Shown piece after piece: positions 34,821 to 43,150 of a stretch of 64,000 nt of DNA. Within the stretch, counting starts at the first letter, position 1, and each line of letters starts with the position of its first letter. Both the position numbers and the translations under genes were made by a program. Origin of the DNA: Fidelibacterota bacterium (lineage in GTDB: Bacteria; Fidelibacterota; UBA8477; JABMPR01). The DNA lies in contig JAIPJM010000011.1 in the NCBI GenBank assembly GCA_021734255.1, positions 1 to 64,000 on the forward strand, given 5' to 3'. The notes under the pieces are model-generated. The model saw only the letters and a list, made by a program, of their open reading frames with translations, was not told the DNA's origin and did no database searches.

Positions 34821-35281
34821 TTAAATTTCACCGATAGTATTTCTTTGAGGTTATCTATGTTCAAAACCTGCTGGTAAACCACACAGGTCCTGCAATTATC
34901 TCCATGGTCCCGGCAGGGGGTGTTTTCAAAATCCCAGCAGGGTTTACAGCTTTTCGTCCCAGCAGGACAGGTCGTATAATCCTCCACGCAGCATGGCTTC
35001 ATTTCATGACAGGGCAGAAGTGATAACAGATACCTGATACCTGCAAAATTCAGTTTATTCTCATGGATCTGCTTCTGGATACAGGTGATCCAATCAACAT
35101 CCGATTGTGTGAAGCGTCTATGACCAGAATTTAGTTTGTATGGCACCAATAAGCCCTCACGCTCATACAGGCGTAGGGTCTCCACCGAAAGGTCCAGTTT
35201 CTGGGCAACTTCATGGGGTGTGAACAATGCTTCGTTCGAGAGACATTCGGGTTGTTCGGGACTATGTTGGGTCAATGCCAT
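34811..35281 (-). CDS. MerR-family regulator with cysteine-rich C-terminus
   Basis: The 156-residue protein has a MerR helix-turn-helix (about 19-88: FTPHEVAQKLDLSVETLRLYEREGLLVPYKLNSGHRRFTQSDVDWITCIQ). A C-terminal region holds about ten cysteines (LLPCHEMKPCCVEDYTTC, KSCKPC, TPC, DNCRTC, KFKC). Most MerR proteins carry two or three metal-binding Cys, so this one probably senses metal, redox state or an iron-sulfur cluster. It is the first gene of the twelve-gene minus-strand operon and overlaps the next by ten bases, so it likely controls the whole locus. Confidence 0.88.
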   Translation of the reverse strand: MALTQHSPEQPECLSNEALFTPHEVAQKLDLSVETLRLYEREGLLVPYKLNSGHRRFTQSDVDWITCIQKQIHENKLNFAGIRYLLSLLPCHEMKPCCVEDYTTCPAGTKSCKPCWDFENTPCRDHGDNCRTCVVYQQVLNIDNLKEILSVKFKCD

Positions 35282-35562
35282 TCAGTAATTTTCCGTATTC
35301 TGAAATACTGATATTACAAAGGGCATGCCAAAGCCCCAGTTTATCAAGTCTCATTAAGATAATTTTTACGAGAAAATCAATTTATGTGCGGAAAAACAGA
35401 TAGTTTCGTTCACCAGCTAAAATGGTGACTCCCTAAACCTATCCCCTTTTCCGATATGCGGGAATATGTTCTCCATAGTGAGAGAAACGTCTAAGTGCCT
35501 GAACGATAGGCGTGTTGCTAAAAAAATGTTTTGCTTTCACTTGCTATGATTATCATTGGTAA
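35282..35562. promoter_or_regulatory. Divergent intergenic region between merR operon and mpg
   Basis: 281 bases without a gene separate the divergent units. Close to merR lie GTATTCTGAAATAC (35296-35309), an inverted repeat of the size read by MerR-type dimers, and GGCATGCC (35322-35329). No certain -10/-35 pair could be assigned. Confidence 0.35.
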
Positions 35563-36252
35563 ATGAAAATTCTAAAAGAATTGAACCCTAAATCTATTCC
35601 AGTCTCATTTTTTATGCGGGATGCCCAAATAGTAGCCCAGGCGCTTCTGGGAAAAGTGATCAAACATCACTACGAGGGCCGCTGGCTGATGTGCCGGATC
35701 ATCGAAACCGAAGCCTACTACCTGAAGGATAGAGCGAGCCATGCCTCCCTGGGGTATACTCACTCCCGGCGGGCTCTTTTTGCGAAACCAGGTACCATGT
35801 ATATGTATTATGCCAGAGGGGGAGATTCACTCAATTTTTCCTGCCTGGGCGATGGGAATGCTGTGCTCATCAAATCAGCATATCCTGTTCTGGCAGCCCT
35901 GAAGGATCACTCGAGCCTTGAAGCAATGCAGCAGAATAATCCAGCCCCCGATGGGAGCAGACGTCCTGTAAATAAACTCTGTTCCGGACAGACACTCCTG
36001 TGCAAATCCATGGGTCTGAAAGTGCCTGAGTGGAATAACAAGCAAATGGATCCCCGGCGACTGCATCTGGTTGATGATACCTATGTACCAGCTTCAATTA
36101 TTCGGACGACACGCTTGGGTATCAATCCGGAGCGAGATCCTCATTTGCCCTATCGCTTTATAGATCTTGAATACGCCAATTATTGCACAAGGAATCCACT
36201 CCGAGTTAGAAACTGGCGCATCAACCGAGATTACACTATCTTGAAGCCATGA
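35563..36252 (+). CDS. mpg: 3-methyladenine DNA glycosylase (AAG/MPG type)
   Basis: The 229-residue protein matches the Mpg family over its full length: LLGKVIKHHYEGRWLMCRIIETEAY with the catalytic Glu, DRASHASLGYTHSRRALF, GTMYMYYARGG, FSCLGDGNAVLIKSAYPV and the C-terminal PHLPYRFIDLEYANYCTRN. It removes alkylated and deaminated purines in base-excision repair. Its stop overlaps the start of the VanX-like gene (ATGA), so the two are translationally coupled despite unrelated functions. Confidence 0.92.
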   Translation: MKILKELNPKSIPVSFFMRDAQIVAQALLGKVIKHHYEGRWLMCRIIETEAYYLKDRASHASLGYTHSRRALFAKPGTMYMYYARGGDSLNFSCLGDGNAVLIKSAYPVLAALKDHSSLEAMQQNNPAPDGSRRPVNKLCSGQTLLCKSMGLKVPEWNNKQMDPRRLHLVDDTYVPASIIRTTRLGINPERDPHLPYRFIDLEYANYCTRNPLRVRNWRINRDYTILKP

Positions 36253-36923
36253 AAAATTATAACTATCTATCACGCTTGGTACTGATGCTCCTGCTGGCAG
36301 CCCCCAGTCTCGGGCAGCTGGGCCAGTTGGAACGCAGGATGCTGAGCCAGGGTCTGGTCAATATTCATAGCTTGGCGCCAGACATTCTGGTTGATCTTAA
36401 ATATTCCAGTCACGACAATTTCCTGAATACTGACACCTATGGTGAGCTTGAAACCTGCTATCTGCAACCAAAAGCTGCCAACATGCTCCGGATCGCCCAG
36501 GGATTGCTCAAAGCAGACAATCCCGAGCTGACCCTACTGGTGTATGACGGTGCAAGGCCCAGAAGTGTGCAACGAGAGATGTGGAAACTGGTGGTCAACA
36601 CGCCACAGCAGGGATACGTGGCCAATCCCGATCGTGGCTCGGTTCATAATTATGGCTGTGCCGTAGATCTGACCATCGCCTCCAACGATGGTATCCCACT
36701 GGATATGGGTACACCCTTTGACTTCTTTGGTGACCTTGCTCAACCCAGATATGAGGACAGGTTTGTGGCAAGTGGAAAACTGACCCGCCTACAGATCGCC
36801 AACCGGAAATTATTACGGGATGTTATGATTCGGGCAGGTTTCAAAACCATCTCAAATGAATGGTGGCACTTCAATGCTGTGCCTGTTAAAGTTGCCCGGT
36901 CTACCTACGGTATTGTCGAGTAG
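36249..36923 (+). CDS. VanX-type D-alanyl-D-alanine dipeptidase, exported
   Basis: The 224-residue protein has a signal peptide (about 1-24) and the zinc dipeptidase motifs: VYDGARPRSVQREMW (Arg that polarises the substrate), SVHNYGCAVDL with the His and Asp zinc ligands, and NEWWHFN with the catalytic Glu and third ligand His. The family hydrolyses D-Ala-D-Ala. Outside vancomycin-resistance clusters it serves peptidoglycan dipeptide recycling or scavenging in the periplasm. No vanHA genes are nearby, so resistance is not implied. Confidence 0.92.
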   Translation: MKNYNYLSRLVLMLLLAAPSLGQLGQLERRMLSQGLVNIHSLAPDILVDLKYSSHDNFLNTDTYGELETCYLQPKAANMLRIAQGLLKADNPELTLLVYDGARPRSVQREMWKLVVNTPQQGYVANPDRGSVHNYGCAVDLTIASNDGIPLDMGTPFDFFGDLAQPRYEDRFVASGKLTRLQIANRKLLRDVMIRAGFKTISNEWWHFNAVPVKVARSTYGIVE

Positions 36924-36934
36924 TTGAGGAAATT

Positions 36935-38302
36935 ATGCGGATAAAATTAATAGTCTTGATCGTGATCATCAGCTCCTTTGCCCAGGGAGCCTCCAAGTCG
37001 ATGGAACTTCCCAGGGATGAGTTTGCTCGCAGGCGCGCTCTACTTTTGGAGGAATTAAGAGAATTGGATGCGATCGCCATTCTCCATTCCGCACCTCTGA
37101 TGGAACGAAATCATGATGTGGAATACCCCTATCGCCAGGATTCAGATTTTTTCTACTTAACCGGCTGGAAATTCACTGATGCCATTCTCATCCTGACACC
37201 CCAGCAGGAAGAAGATCAAGCGGAAGTACACCTTTTTGTGGCTCCTCGAGTGCCTAAGAGAGAAGTCTGGACCGGTCCCCGTAAAGGTGTCGAGGAAGCC
37301 CAGAGCCTTCCGGGAATCGATAAGGCATACCCCTATGCTGAGCATCAGGAATTGATACCCAAGTTGACCCGCGGCTACTCCCGCCTCGTCCTGTCCACGG
37401 GAAACAACACCAGATTCCAGGCAGAGCTGGATGAATTATTGCTCGCTTCAGCTTCTCGACCAGAGATCGTTCAAGAGGCTGGATCACTCCTGAAGACCTA
37501 TCGGCTTATCAAATCTGCCGAGGAGATAAAACATATGGAAAAAGCCATAACGATCACTGGTACGTCCCTGGTGGCGGCCTTCAAGCAGATCCCCTCCCTG
37601 AAAAAGGAATATGAGGTGCAAGCTGAGATCGAATATGGTTTCAAACGGCTCGGTGCTGAGCGTCTTGGCTTCCCCAGTATCGTTGGGGCAGGAAAGCATG
37701 CTACCTACCTCCACTATGAAGATAAGTCAGGAGATCTGGTCGATGGTGACCTGATCCTTCTGGATGTAGGTGCTGAGTGGGAATACTATTCTGCAGATAT
37801 TACGCGGACAGTCCCGGTCAATGGTATGTTCAGCACGGAGCAGGCAAAACTTTACCAGTTGGTTTTGGACGCCCAGAAAGCTGCCATTGCCGTTATTAAA
37901 CCTGGTATCCCTGCCCGCACACCACATAAAAAAGCCGTTGAAGTGATAACAACCGGCCTGGTGGAGTTAGGCTTCTTAACAGGTGAGGTTGACGAGCTCA
38001 TCGCCCAGCGGGAATATCGGCGGTATTTCATGCACGGTGCATCCCATTGGCTCGGTTTGGATGTGCATGATGCCGGGGGATACACAGATAAAGAAGGTGA
38101 GCCCCTGAAGCTGCAAACCGGCATGGTTTTGACGGTGGAACCTGGGATCTACATCTCAGAACCAGACGATCTGGATCCAAAATGGTGGAACATAGGAATC
38201 AGGATTGAAGACAATGTCCTAGTCACTAAAAAAGGTTATCGCATCTTGAGTCAGTCTATCCCCAAGGAGATCAGGGAGATAGAGTCCATAATGCAACCAT
38301 GA
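36935..38302 (+). CDS. pepP: Xaa-Pro aminopeptidase (aminopeptidase P), exported
   Basis: The 455-residue protein has an N-terminal signal peptide (MRIKLIVLIVIISSFAQGAS), an AMP_N domain (RRALLLEELRELDAIAILHSA; PYRQDSDFFYLTGW) and the pitta-bread M24 catalytic domain. The five metal ligands are visible: Asp in LLDVGAEWEYYSADITRT (two), His in GASHWLGLDVHD, Glu in VLTVEPGIYI and Glu in GIRIEDNVLV. It removes N-terminal residues preceding proline. Being exported, it probably works with the VanX-like enzyme on external peptides. Confidence 0.93.
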   Translation: MRIKLIVLIVIISSFAQGASKSMELPRDEFARRRALLLEELRELDAIAILHSAPLMERNHDVEYPYRQDSDFFYLTGWKFTDAILILTPQQEEDQAEVHLFVAPRVPKREVWTGPRKGVEEAQSLPGIDKAYPYAEHQELIPKLTRGYSRLVLSTGNNTRFQAELDELLLASASRPEIVQEAGSLLKTYRLIKSAEEIKHMEKAITITGTSLVAAFKQIPSLKKEYEVQAEIEYGFKRLGAERLGFPSIVGAGKHATYLHYEDKSGDLVDGDLILLDVGAEWEYYSADITRTVPVNGMFSTEQAKLYQLVLDAQKAAIAVIKPGIPARTPHKKAVEVITTGLVELGFLTGEVDELIAQREYRRYFMHGASHWLGLDVHDAGGYTDKEGEPLKLQTGMVLTVEPGIYISEPDDLDPKWWNIGIRIEDNVLVTKKGYRILSQSIPKEIREIESIMQP

Positions 38303-38333
38303 TAGACCACTGATTTCACAATAAGTTAAACGT

Positions 38334-38362
38334 TTGACAAGGGAGTAAGCCCCATCTATATT
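38334..38362 (+). promoter_or_regulatory. Consensus promoter of the yceD-rpmF-fab-rnc operon
   Basis: TTGACA (38334-38339), a 17-base spacer and TATATT (38357-38362) form a near-perfect sigma-70 promoter. Transcription should start around 38369, only about eight bases before the ATG at 38377 and next to an in-frame TTG at 38371. Confidence 0.75.
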
Positions 38363-38376
38363 GCGCGGCTTTGACA

Positions 38377-38859
38377 ATGAAGATAAGTTTAAACACACTA
38401 CCGAAAGGTAGATCAGAGCAGATCTTTGACAGCGTAGCGGAGCTACAACACGATGAGTCTATCGAATGGGAAGCGAAAGCACTGACGGTCACCCTCAGCA
38501 TCGATCGCCAGGATCAGTCCACGTATATACACGGCGCGGTTGCCTGTACAGGTACCTTCATCTGCCAATCTGGAATGGAAGCATTTGAAGATACAATAAG
38601 TGGAGATTTTGATCTCATACTGACCACCAACCCCAGACATATGGAAGAGAATGACAGCGAGGAAATTGTCCTGATTCCAGCACAGCAGGTAGAATTCGAT
38701 CTTTATCCCTATGTTCATGACACCGTGTTGCTGTCCATTCCCATCTCTCATGTATGCGGTCCTGATTGCAAAGCGGGTCAGGAGCTGAAGGAAAAATTAA
38801 AGCCTGAGAGTGCTCCGGATGAACGCTGGAACAAGTTGAAAGATCTGTTCAATGAATAG
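38377..38859 (+). CDS. yceD: YceD/DUF177 family protein (23S rRNA accumulation)
   Basis: The 160-residue protein lies directly upstream of rpmF, as yceD does in most bacteria. Typical features are the CTGTFICQSG segment (about 58-67), the acidic ENDSEEIVLIPAQQVEFDLYPYVHDTVLLSIP region and the C-terminal CGPDCKAG with KLKDLFNE. The family supports 23S rRNA processing or accumulation. No Shine-Dalgarno sequence precedes the ATG and the predicted transcript start is only about eight bases away, so translation may be leaderless. Confidence 0.87.
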   Translation: MKISLNTLPKGRSEQIFDSVAELQHDESIEWEAKALTVTLSIDRQDQSTYIHGAVACTGTFICQSGMEAFEDTISGDFDLILTTNPRHMEENDSEEIVLIPAQQVEFDLYPYVHDTVLLSIPISHVCGPDCKAGQELKEKLKPESAPDERWNKLKDLFNE

Positions 38860-38872
38860 GAGATTGTAACTC

Positions 38873-39055
38873 GTGGCTGTACCAAAAAGAAAAACATCAA
38901 AGGCCAGAAGAGACAAGCGTCGTACGCATTGGAAGGCTACTCTAGCCGGTCTTATCACCTGCTCAAATTGCAGTGAACCAAAATTACCACATCGAGTATG
39001 TCCACATTGCGGATACTACAAAGGCAAACAGGTTATCATTCCAAAAGAGGTCTAA
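38873..39055 (+). CDS. rpmF: 50S ribosomal protein L32
   Basis: The 60-residue protein reads [20 protein letters not shown] at the start and carries a zinc ribbon CSNC...[10 protein letters not shown]. It starts with GTG at 38873. It sits between yceD and plsX, the standard arrangement linking ribosome and lipid synthesis. Confidence 0.97.
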   Translation: MAVPKRKTSKARRDKRRTHWKATLAGLITCSNCSEPKLPHRVCPHCGYYKGKQVIIPKEV

Positions 39056-39064
39056 CTCTTTCAT

Positions 39065-40105
39065 ATGAAAATCGTGGTTGATGCTATGGGGGGCGATAAC
39101 GCCCCTTTTATCAATGTAGCCGGTGCCATTCAGTACTTGAATGATACACGCAGCGTGGGTGAAGTCATCCTGGTGGGTCAGCAAGATGTGATCCAGAAGG
39201 AATTGGCTATCCAATCATTTTCAAGTCCACGATTACATATTCAACATGCGTCAGAAGTTGTTGGTATGGATGAGTCCCCCACTCGTTCATACAAAGAGAA
39301 GAAGGACTCCTCTCTCCGCGTCGGAATAGAAATGGTCAAATCCGGGGAGGCTGATGCCATTATCTCAGCTGGAAATACTGGAGCCACAATGACCTACTCG
39401 CTGCTGTCACTGGGGCGCATACCTGGCGTAGACCGGCCGGCTGTCGGCGCATTTATGCCACACGAAGATGGAGCGACTCTGCTCCTGGATGTTGGGGCAG
39501 TGGCTGAAGCCAAACCCAAGAACCTGCTTCAATTCGGTATCATGGGTAGCATCGTCTACAAGCAGATCATGAAAGCGGAAAACCCCCGGGTCGCCCTCAT
39601 GAGTATTGGTGAAGAGTCTGAAAAGGGCACCCCGCTGGTAAAAGAAGCCAAACGTCTCCTGGAAGCATCCCATATCAACTTCAAGGGCTATGCTGAGGGA
39701 CGCGATATATTCAACGATAAATTTGATGTGATCGTTACAGATGGATTCACTGGAAACGTATCATTAAAACTGGCAGAGAGTACCTTTAAAACGCTGTTCA
39801 GTATGATTAAAAGTCGACTGGATCGACCAAGTCGTATGCTGGGTGCTCGACTGATCCGACCGGTTTTCACTGAACTGGTGGGAATTTTCGATCCAAACAA
39901 TTATGGCGGTTCCCCACTCCTTGGGATCAAGGGGATTTCCCTGATCGCGCACGGGAGCTCAGAAAGTCGCGCCATGAAAAATGCAATATTTGAAGCTCAA
40001 CGTCTGGTAAGGTCAAACCTTATCGCAGCGATTGAGAAGGAAATAACAACATCCCTGTCCGAGATTACATACACGGACCTGGATGAACAAATCATTCATC
40101 ACTAA
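39065..40105 (+). CDS. plsX: Phosphate acyltransferase PlsX
   Basis: The 346-residue protein has the PlsX signatures IVVDAMGGDNAP at the start, ADAIISAGNTGATM, MGSIVYKQIM, ALMSIGEESEKGTPLVKEA and the FDVIVTDGFTGNVSLK block. It converts acyl-ACP to acyl-phosphate for phospholipid synthesis. It lies nine bases after rpmF and twenty before fabH in the fatty-acid operon. Confidence 0.96.
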   Translation: MKIVVDAMGGDNAPFINVAGAIQYLNDTRSVGEVILVGQQDVIQKELAIQSFSSPRLHIQHASEVVGMDESPTRSYKEKKDSSLRVGIEMVKSGEADAIISAGNTGATMTYSLLSLGRIPGVDRPAVGAFMPHEDGATLLLDVGAVAEAKPKNLLQFGIMGSIVYKQIMKAENPRVALMSIGEESEKGTPLVKEAKRLLEASHINFKGYAEGRDIFNDKFDVIVTDGFTGNVSLKLAESTFKTLFSMIKSRLDRPSRMLGARLIRPVFTELVGIFDPNNYGGSPLLGIKGISLIAHGSSESRAMKNAIFEAQRLVRSNLIAAIEKEITTSLSEITYTDLDEQIIHH

Positions 40106-40125
40106 TTAAGTAGGAAATACACAAT

Positions 40126-41124
40126 ATGATCAGAGCTGCAATTACTGGTGTTTCTTCATATGTACCCGAAAAAGTACTGACAAATTTTGACCTGGAAAAA
40201 ATGGTAGACACCAATGACGAATGGATCGTCTCCAGAACGGGTATCCGGGAACGACACATTGCTGCGGAGAATGAGGCAAGCTCAGACATGGCCGTGAAGG
40301 CCATAGAGAAATTGCTGAAGGAGACAGGCACGGCTGCTACAGAGATTGAAGCTATCATTGTTGCCACGGTGACACCGGATATGATGTTTCCATCCACAGC
40401 AGCCTTGATCCAGGAGAAGATCGGCGCCAACCGAGCCTGGGGATATGATCTTTCTGGCGCTTGCTCAGGTTTCCTTTTCGCCCTTAAATCTGGTCGTTCA
40501 CTGATCGAGACCGGTCACAAAAAGGTGATCGTAGTGGGTGTAGACACCATGAGCGCCATCCTTGACTATACCGATCGTAATACCTGCATCCTTTTTGGGG
40601 ATGGGGCCGGTGCTGTATTACTGGAGCCGACCGAAGATGAGAATTTTGGTATCATCGATGAGATCCTGAGAGTGGACGGTACCGGTGCTGAAGCCTTGTT
40701 TCAGAGGGCAGGCGGCAGTCGCAGACCAGCCAGCCATGAAACGGTGGATGCGCGGGAACACTTTATCTATCAGGATGGAAAGACCGTCTTCAAACGAGCC
40801 TCGACCGATATGGCCAACGTGAGTCTGGAAGTTCTTGAGAAGAACCATGTAAAAGGTGAGGATGTCGGTATTTTTATACCCCACCAGGCCAATAAGAGAA
40901 TTATTGATGTCGCTGCCAGAAAAGCTGGATTCCGCGAGGATCAGGTACTTCTGAATATTGACAAATATGGAAATACCACTGCCGCCACCATACCACTTGG
41001 GCTCGATGAAGTGGTTAAGGAAGGTCGCATTAAAGCGGGTGATTTAGTGCTTTTTGCCGCCTTTGGTGCAGGTTACACTTGGGGCAGTACATTGCTTAGA
41101 TATGGACCCGAAAAGAAGGCTTAA
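40126..41124 (+). CDS. fabH: 3-oxoacyl-ACP synthase III (KAS III)
   Basis: The 332-residue protein has the catalytic triad of KAS III: Cys in YDLSGACSGFLFAL (about 113), His in IPHQANKRII (about 250) and Asn in KYGNTTAATIPL (about 284). The N-terminus (ISGVSSYVPEKVLTN-like) and NDEWIVSRTGIRERHI are typical. It starts chain elongation by condensing acetyl- or branched acyl-CoA with malonyl-ACP. The leucine dehydrogenase elsewhere in the window could supply branched primers. Confidence 0.96.
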   Translation: MIRAAITGVSSYVPEKVLTNFDLEKMVDTNDEWIVSRTGIRERHIAAENEASSDMAVKAIEKLLKETGTAATEIEAIIVATVTPDMMFPSTAALIQEKIGANRAWGYDLSGACSGFLFALKSGRSLIETGHKKVIVVGVDTMSAILDYTDRNTCILFGDGAGAVLLEPTEDENFGIIDEILRVDGTGAEALFQRAGGSRRPASHETVDAREHFIYQDGKTVFKRASTDMANVSLEVLEKNHVKGEDVGIFIPHQANKRIIDVAARKAGFREDQVLLNIDKYGNTTAATIPLGLDEVVKEGRIKAGDLVLFAAFGAGYTWGSTLLRYGPEKKA

Positions 41125-41127
41125 CAT

Positions 41128-42042
41128 ATGAAACGCGCGCTCGTATTTCCTGGTCAGGGTTCCCAATTCGTGGGCATGGGGCAGGACATCTTCGATACCA
41201 GTCAAGTCGTTCAGGAGATGTATGCCAAGGCCAGTGACATTTTGGGATATGACATAGCAGATGTCACTTTCAATGGACCCCTGGAAGCACTGACGGAGAC
41301 CCGGGTCACACAACCCGCGCTTTTCATTACCTCAGCTGCATGTTTCTCCCTGATACCAGACGGGTTTGAATTCCAGCTGGTCGCTGGTCATAGCCTGGGA
41401 GAGTATTCCGCTCTGTTCGCAGCTGGTGTGCTCAATTTTGTTGATGCACTTTCCATTGTTAAAGTACGCGCAGAAGGCATGCAGGCTGCCAGTCAAGTCC
41501 AAAAGGGCAGCATGGCGGCGGTACTGAATTTAAGCCGTAAAGACGTGGAAAAGGTCTGCCAGCAGGCTTCTGAAACCGGTATTGTACAAGCAGCAAACTT
41601 TAACTCGCCTGGTCAGATCGTGATCTCGGGTGAAGAAGCTGCAGTACATAAGGCTATGGAGCTGGCAAAAGCACTGGGGGCTCGCAAAGTTGTTGAGCTA
41701 AACGTGAGTGGGGCATTCCACTCTCCCCTCATGGCACCTGCAACAGAAGCGCTGAGAGCCGCCATTGCCAAGGCAACTTTCAATAGCGCCAAAGTACCTG
41801 TGGTCGCCAATGTAGATGCAGCAGCGACGACTGATCCCCAGACCATACAAGCCAACCTGATCCAGCAATTGGAAAGCCCTGTTCTCTGGGAGGATAGTGT
41901 GGAGACCATGTTGAACAATGGCATCACGGAGTTTCTTGAAGTTGGACCAGGTCGCGTTTTACAGGGACTTATAAGAAGAATTGAACGAGGTGCTGGAGTT
42001 GCAGGTATTAGCACCCGAGAACAATTGGAGACACTATTATGA
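41128..42042 (+). CDS. fabD: Malonyl-CoA:ACP transacylase
   Basis: The 304-residue protein has FPGQGSQFVGMG at the start, the active-site serine in VAGHSLGEYSAL (about 90-101), and the catalytic His in NVSGAFHSPLM (about 200). It loads malonyl groups onto ACP. It follows fabH by three bases, and its stop overlaps the ATG of fabG by four bases. Confidence 0.97.
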   Translation: MKRALVFPGQGSQFVGMGQDIFDTSQVVQEMYAKASDILGYDIADVTFNGPLEALTETRVTQPALFITSAACFSLIPDGFEFQLVAGHSLGEYSALFAAGVLNFVDALSIVKVRAEGMQAASQVQKGSMAAVLNLSRKDVEKVCQQASETGIVQAANFNSPGQIVISGEEAAVHKAMELAKALGARKVVELNVSGAFHSPLMAPATEALRAAIAKATFNSAKVPVVANVDAAATTDPQTIQANLIQQLESPVLWEDSVETMLNNGITEFLEVGPGRVLQGLIRRIERGAGVAGISTREQLETLL

Positions 42043-42788
42043 TCGATTACACAGGCAAAGTTGCCATCGTTACGGGATCAACCAGGGGAATTGGTTACCA
42101 GATCGCCTTGAGTTTGGCTGAGTTGGGTGCAAAAGTCGTGGTTAGTAGCCGGAAACCGGAGGATTGTGCTCGTGTACAAGATGAATTCAAATCCAAAGGC
42201 TATGAATGCCTCGGATTTGCCGCTGACGTGTCTTCTGCAGATGATTGTAAAGCGCTGGCGAATGCCGTCATTGAGACCTACGGGCAGGTGGATGTCCTGG
42301 TAAATAATGCCGGGATCACCCAGGATAATTTGATGATGCGCATGAAAGAAGAGCAGTGGGATAATATTATGACCGTGAACCTGAAAAGTGTGTTCAATAT
42401 GTCTCAGGTTCTACTCAGAAATTTCCTAAAACTCAGAGCTGGGAGAATAATAAATATTACTTCAGTTGTCGGCCAAATGGGTAATGCCGGTCAGGCGAAT
42501 TATGCGGCCTCAAAAGCAGGGATAATCGGCTTCACCAAGTCACTGGCAAGGGAAGTAGGCTCTAGAGGAATCACTGTGAATGCAGTTGCACCTGGTTATA
42601 TTGCCACCGATATGACTGACATCATCACTGATGATGCGAAGGAAAAATTGTTTACCCAGATACCTTTGGGTAAGATTGGAGAACCAAAGGATGTTGCCAA
42701 TTTAGTGGCCTTCCTGGGTTCAGATGAAGCAGGATATATTACTGGCCAGGTTTTTAACGTAGACGGTGGCCTGGTCATGCAAGGTTAG
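42039..42788 (+). CDS. fabG: 3-oxoacyl-ACP reductase
   Basis: The 249-residue short-chain dehydrogenase has the NADP loop VTGSTRGIGYQIA (about 11-23), NNAGITQDNLMMRM, the catalytic Ser/Tyr/Lys in ITSVVGQMGNAGQANYAASKAG, and the C-terminal GYITGQVFNVDGGLVM. It reduces 3-ketoacyl-ACP. The overlap with fabD implies coupled translation. Confidence 0.97.
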   Translation: MIDYTGKVAIVTGSTRGIGYQIALSLAELGAKVVVSSRKPEDCARVQDEFKSKGYECLGFAADVSSADDCKALANAVIETYGQVDVLVNNAGITQDNLMMRMKEEQWDNIMTVNLKSVFNMSQVLLRNFLKLRAGRIINITSVVGQMGNAGQANYAASKAGIIGFTKSLAREVGSRGITVNAVAPGYIATDMTDIITDDAKEKLFTQIPLGKIGEPKDVANLVAFLGSDEAGYITGQVFNVDGGLVMQG

Positions 42789-42816
42789 AAAGTGAATAGT
42801 AGGAGGAAAGAATAAT

Positions 42817-43050
42817 ATGTCAACTTTTGAAAAAGTACGTGATGTGATTGTTGAGAAATTGGGTGTTGATGCAGCCAAGATCACCGAAGAAGCATCTTTT
42901 ATTGATGATCTTGGTGCTGATTCTCTCGATACCGTTGAGCTTATCATGCAGTTCGAAGAAGTATTCGATATCGAGATTCCCGATGAAGATGCTGAGACCA
43001 TTACAACAGTCGGAAAAGCTGTCGAATACGTCGAGTCAAAGCTCGGATAA
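42817..43050 (+). CDS. acpP: Acyl carrier protein
   Basis: The 77-residue acidic protein has the phosphopantetheine serine in [15 protein letters not shown] (Ser about 38). AGGAGG precedes the ATG at a good distance (42801-42806), consistent with very high expression. It is followed by a long hairpin before fabF. Confidence 0.97.
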   Translation: MSTFEKVRDVIVEKLGVDAAKITEEASFIDDLGADSLDTVELIMQFEEVFDIEIPDEDAETITTVGKAVEYVESKLG

Positions 43051-43079
43051 ATTCGCTCCAGATAAGTTAGTTTCAAATT

Positions 43080-43137
43080 CTGGATTCACCGAGAGGTCAG
43101 GCATCATGGTCCGGCCCAACGGTGAATCCAGTTTTTT
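43080..43137 (+). terminator. Long intergenic hairpin with T tract between acpP and fabF
   Basis: CTGGATTCACC (43080-43090) pairs with GGTGAATCCAG (43121-43131), an 11-base perfect stem enclosing 30 bases, followed directly by six T. It could act as a partial terminator or mRNA-stabilising 3' end that keeps acpP message above fabF. Confidence 0.65.
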
Positions 43138-43150
43138 ATAAGGGAAAAGC

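Noticed and set aside
36249-36923. Vancomycin-resistance locus
   Set aside because: vanH, vanA and vanRS are absent, and the VanX-like protein is exported and paired with an aminopeptidase, so a scavenging role is more likely.
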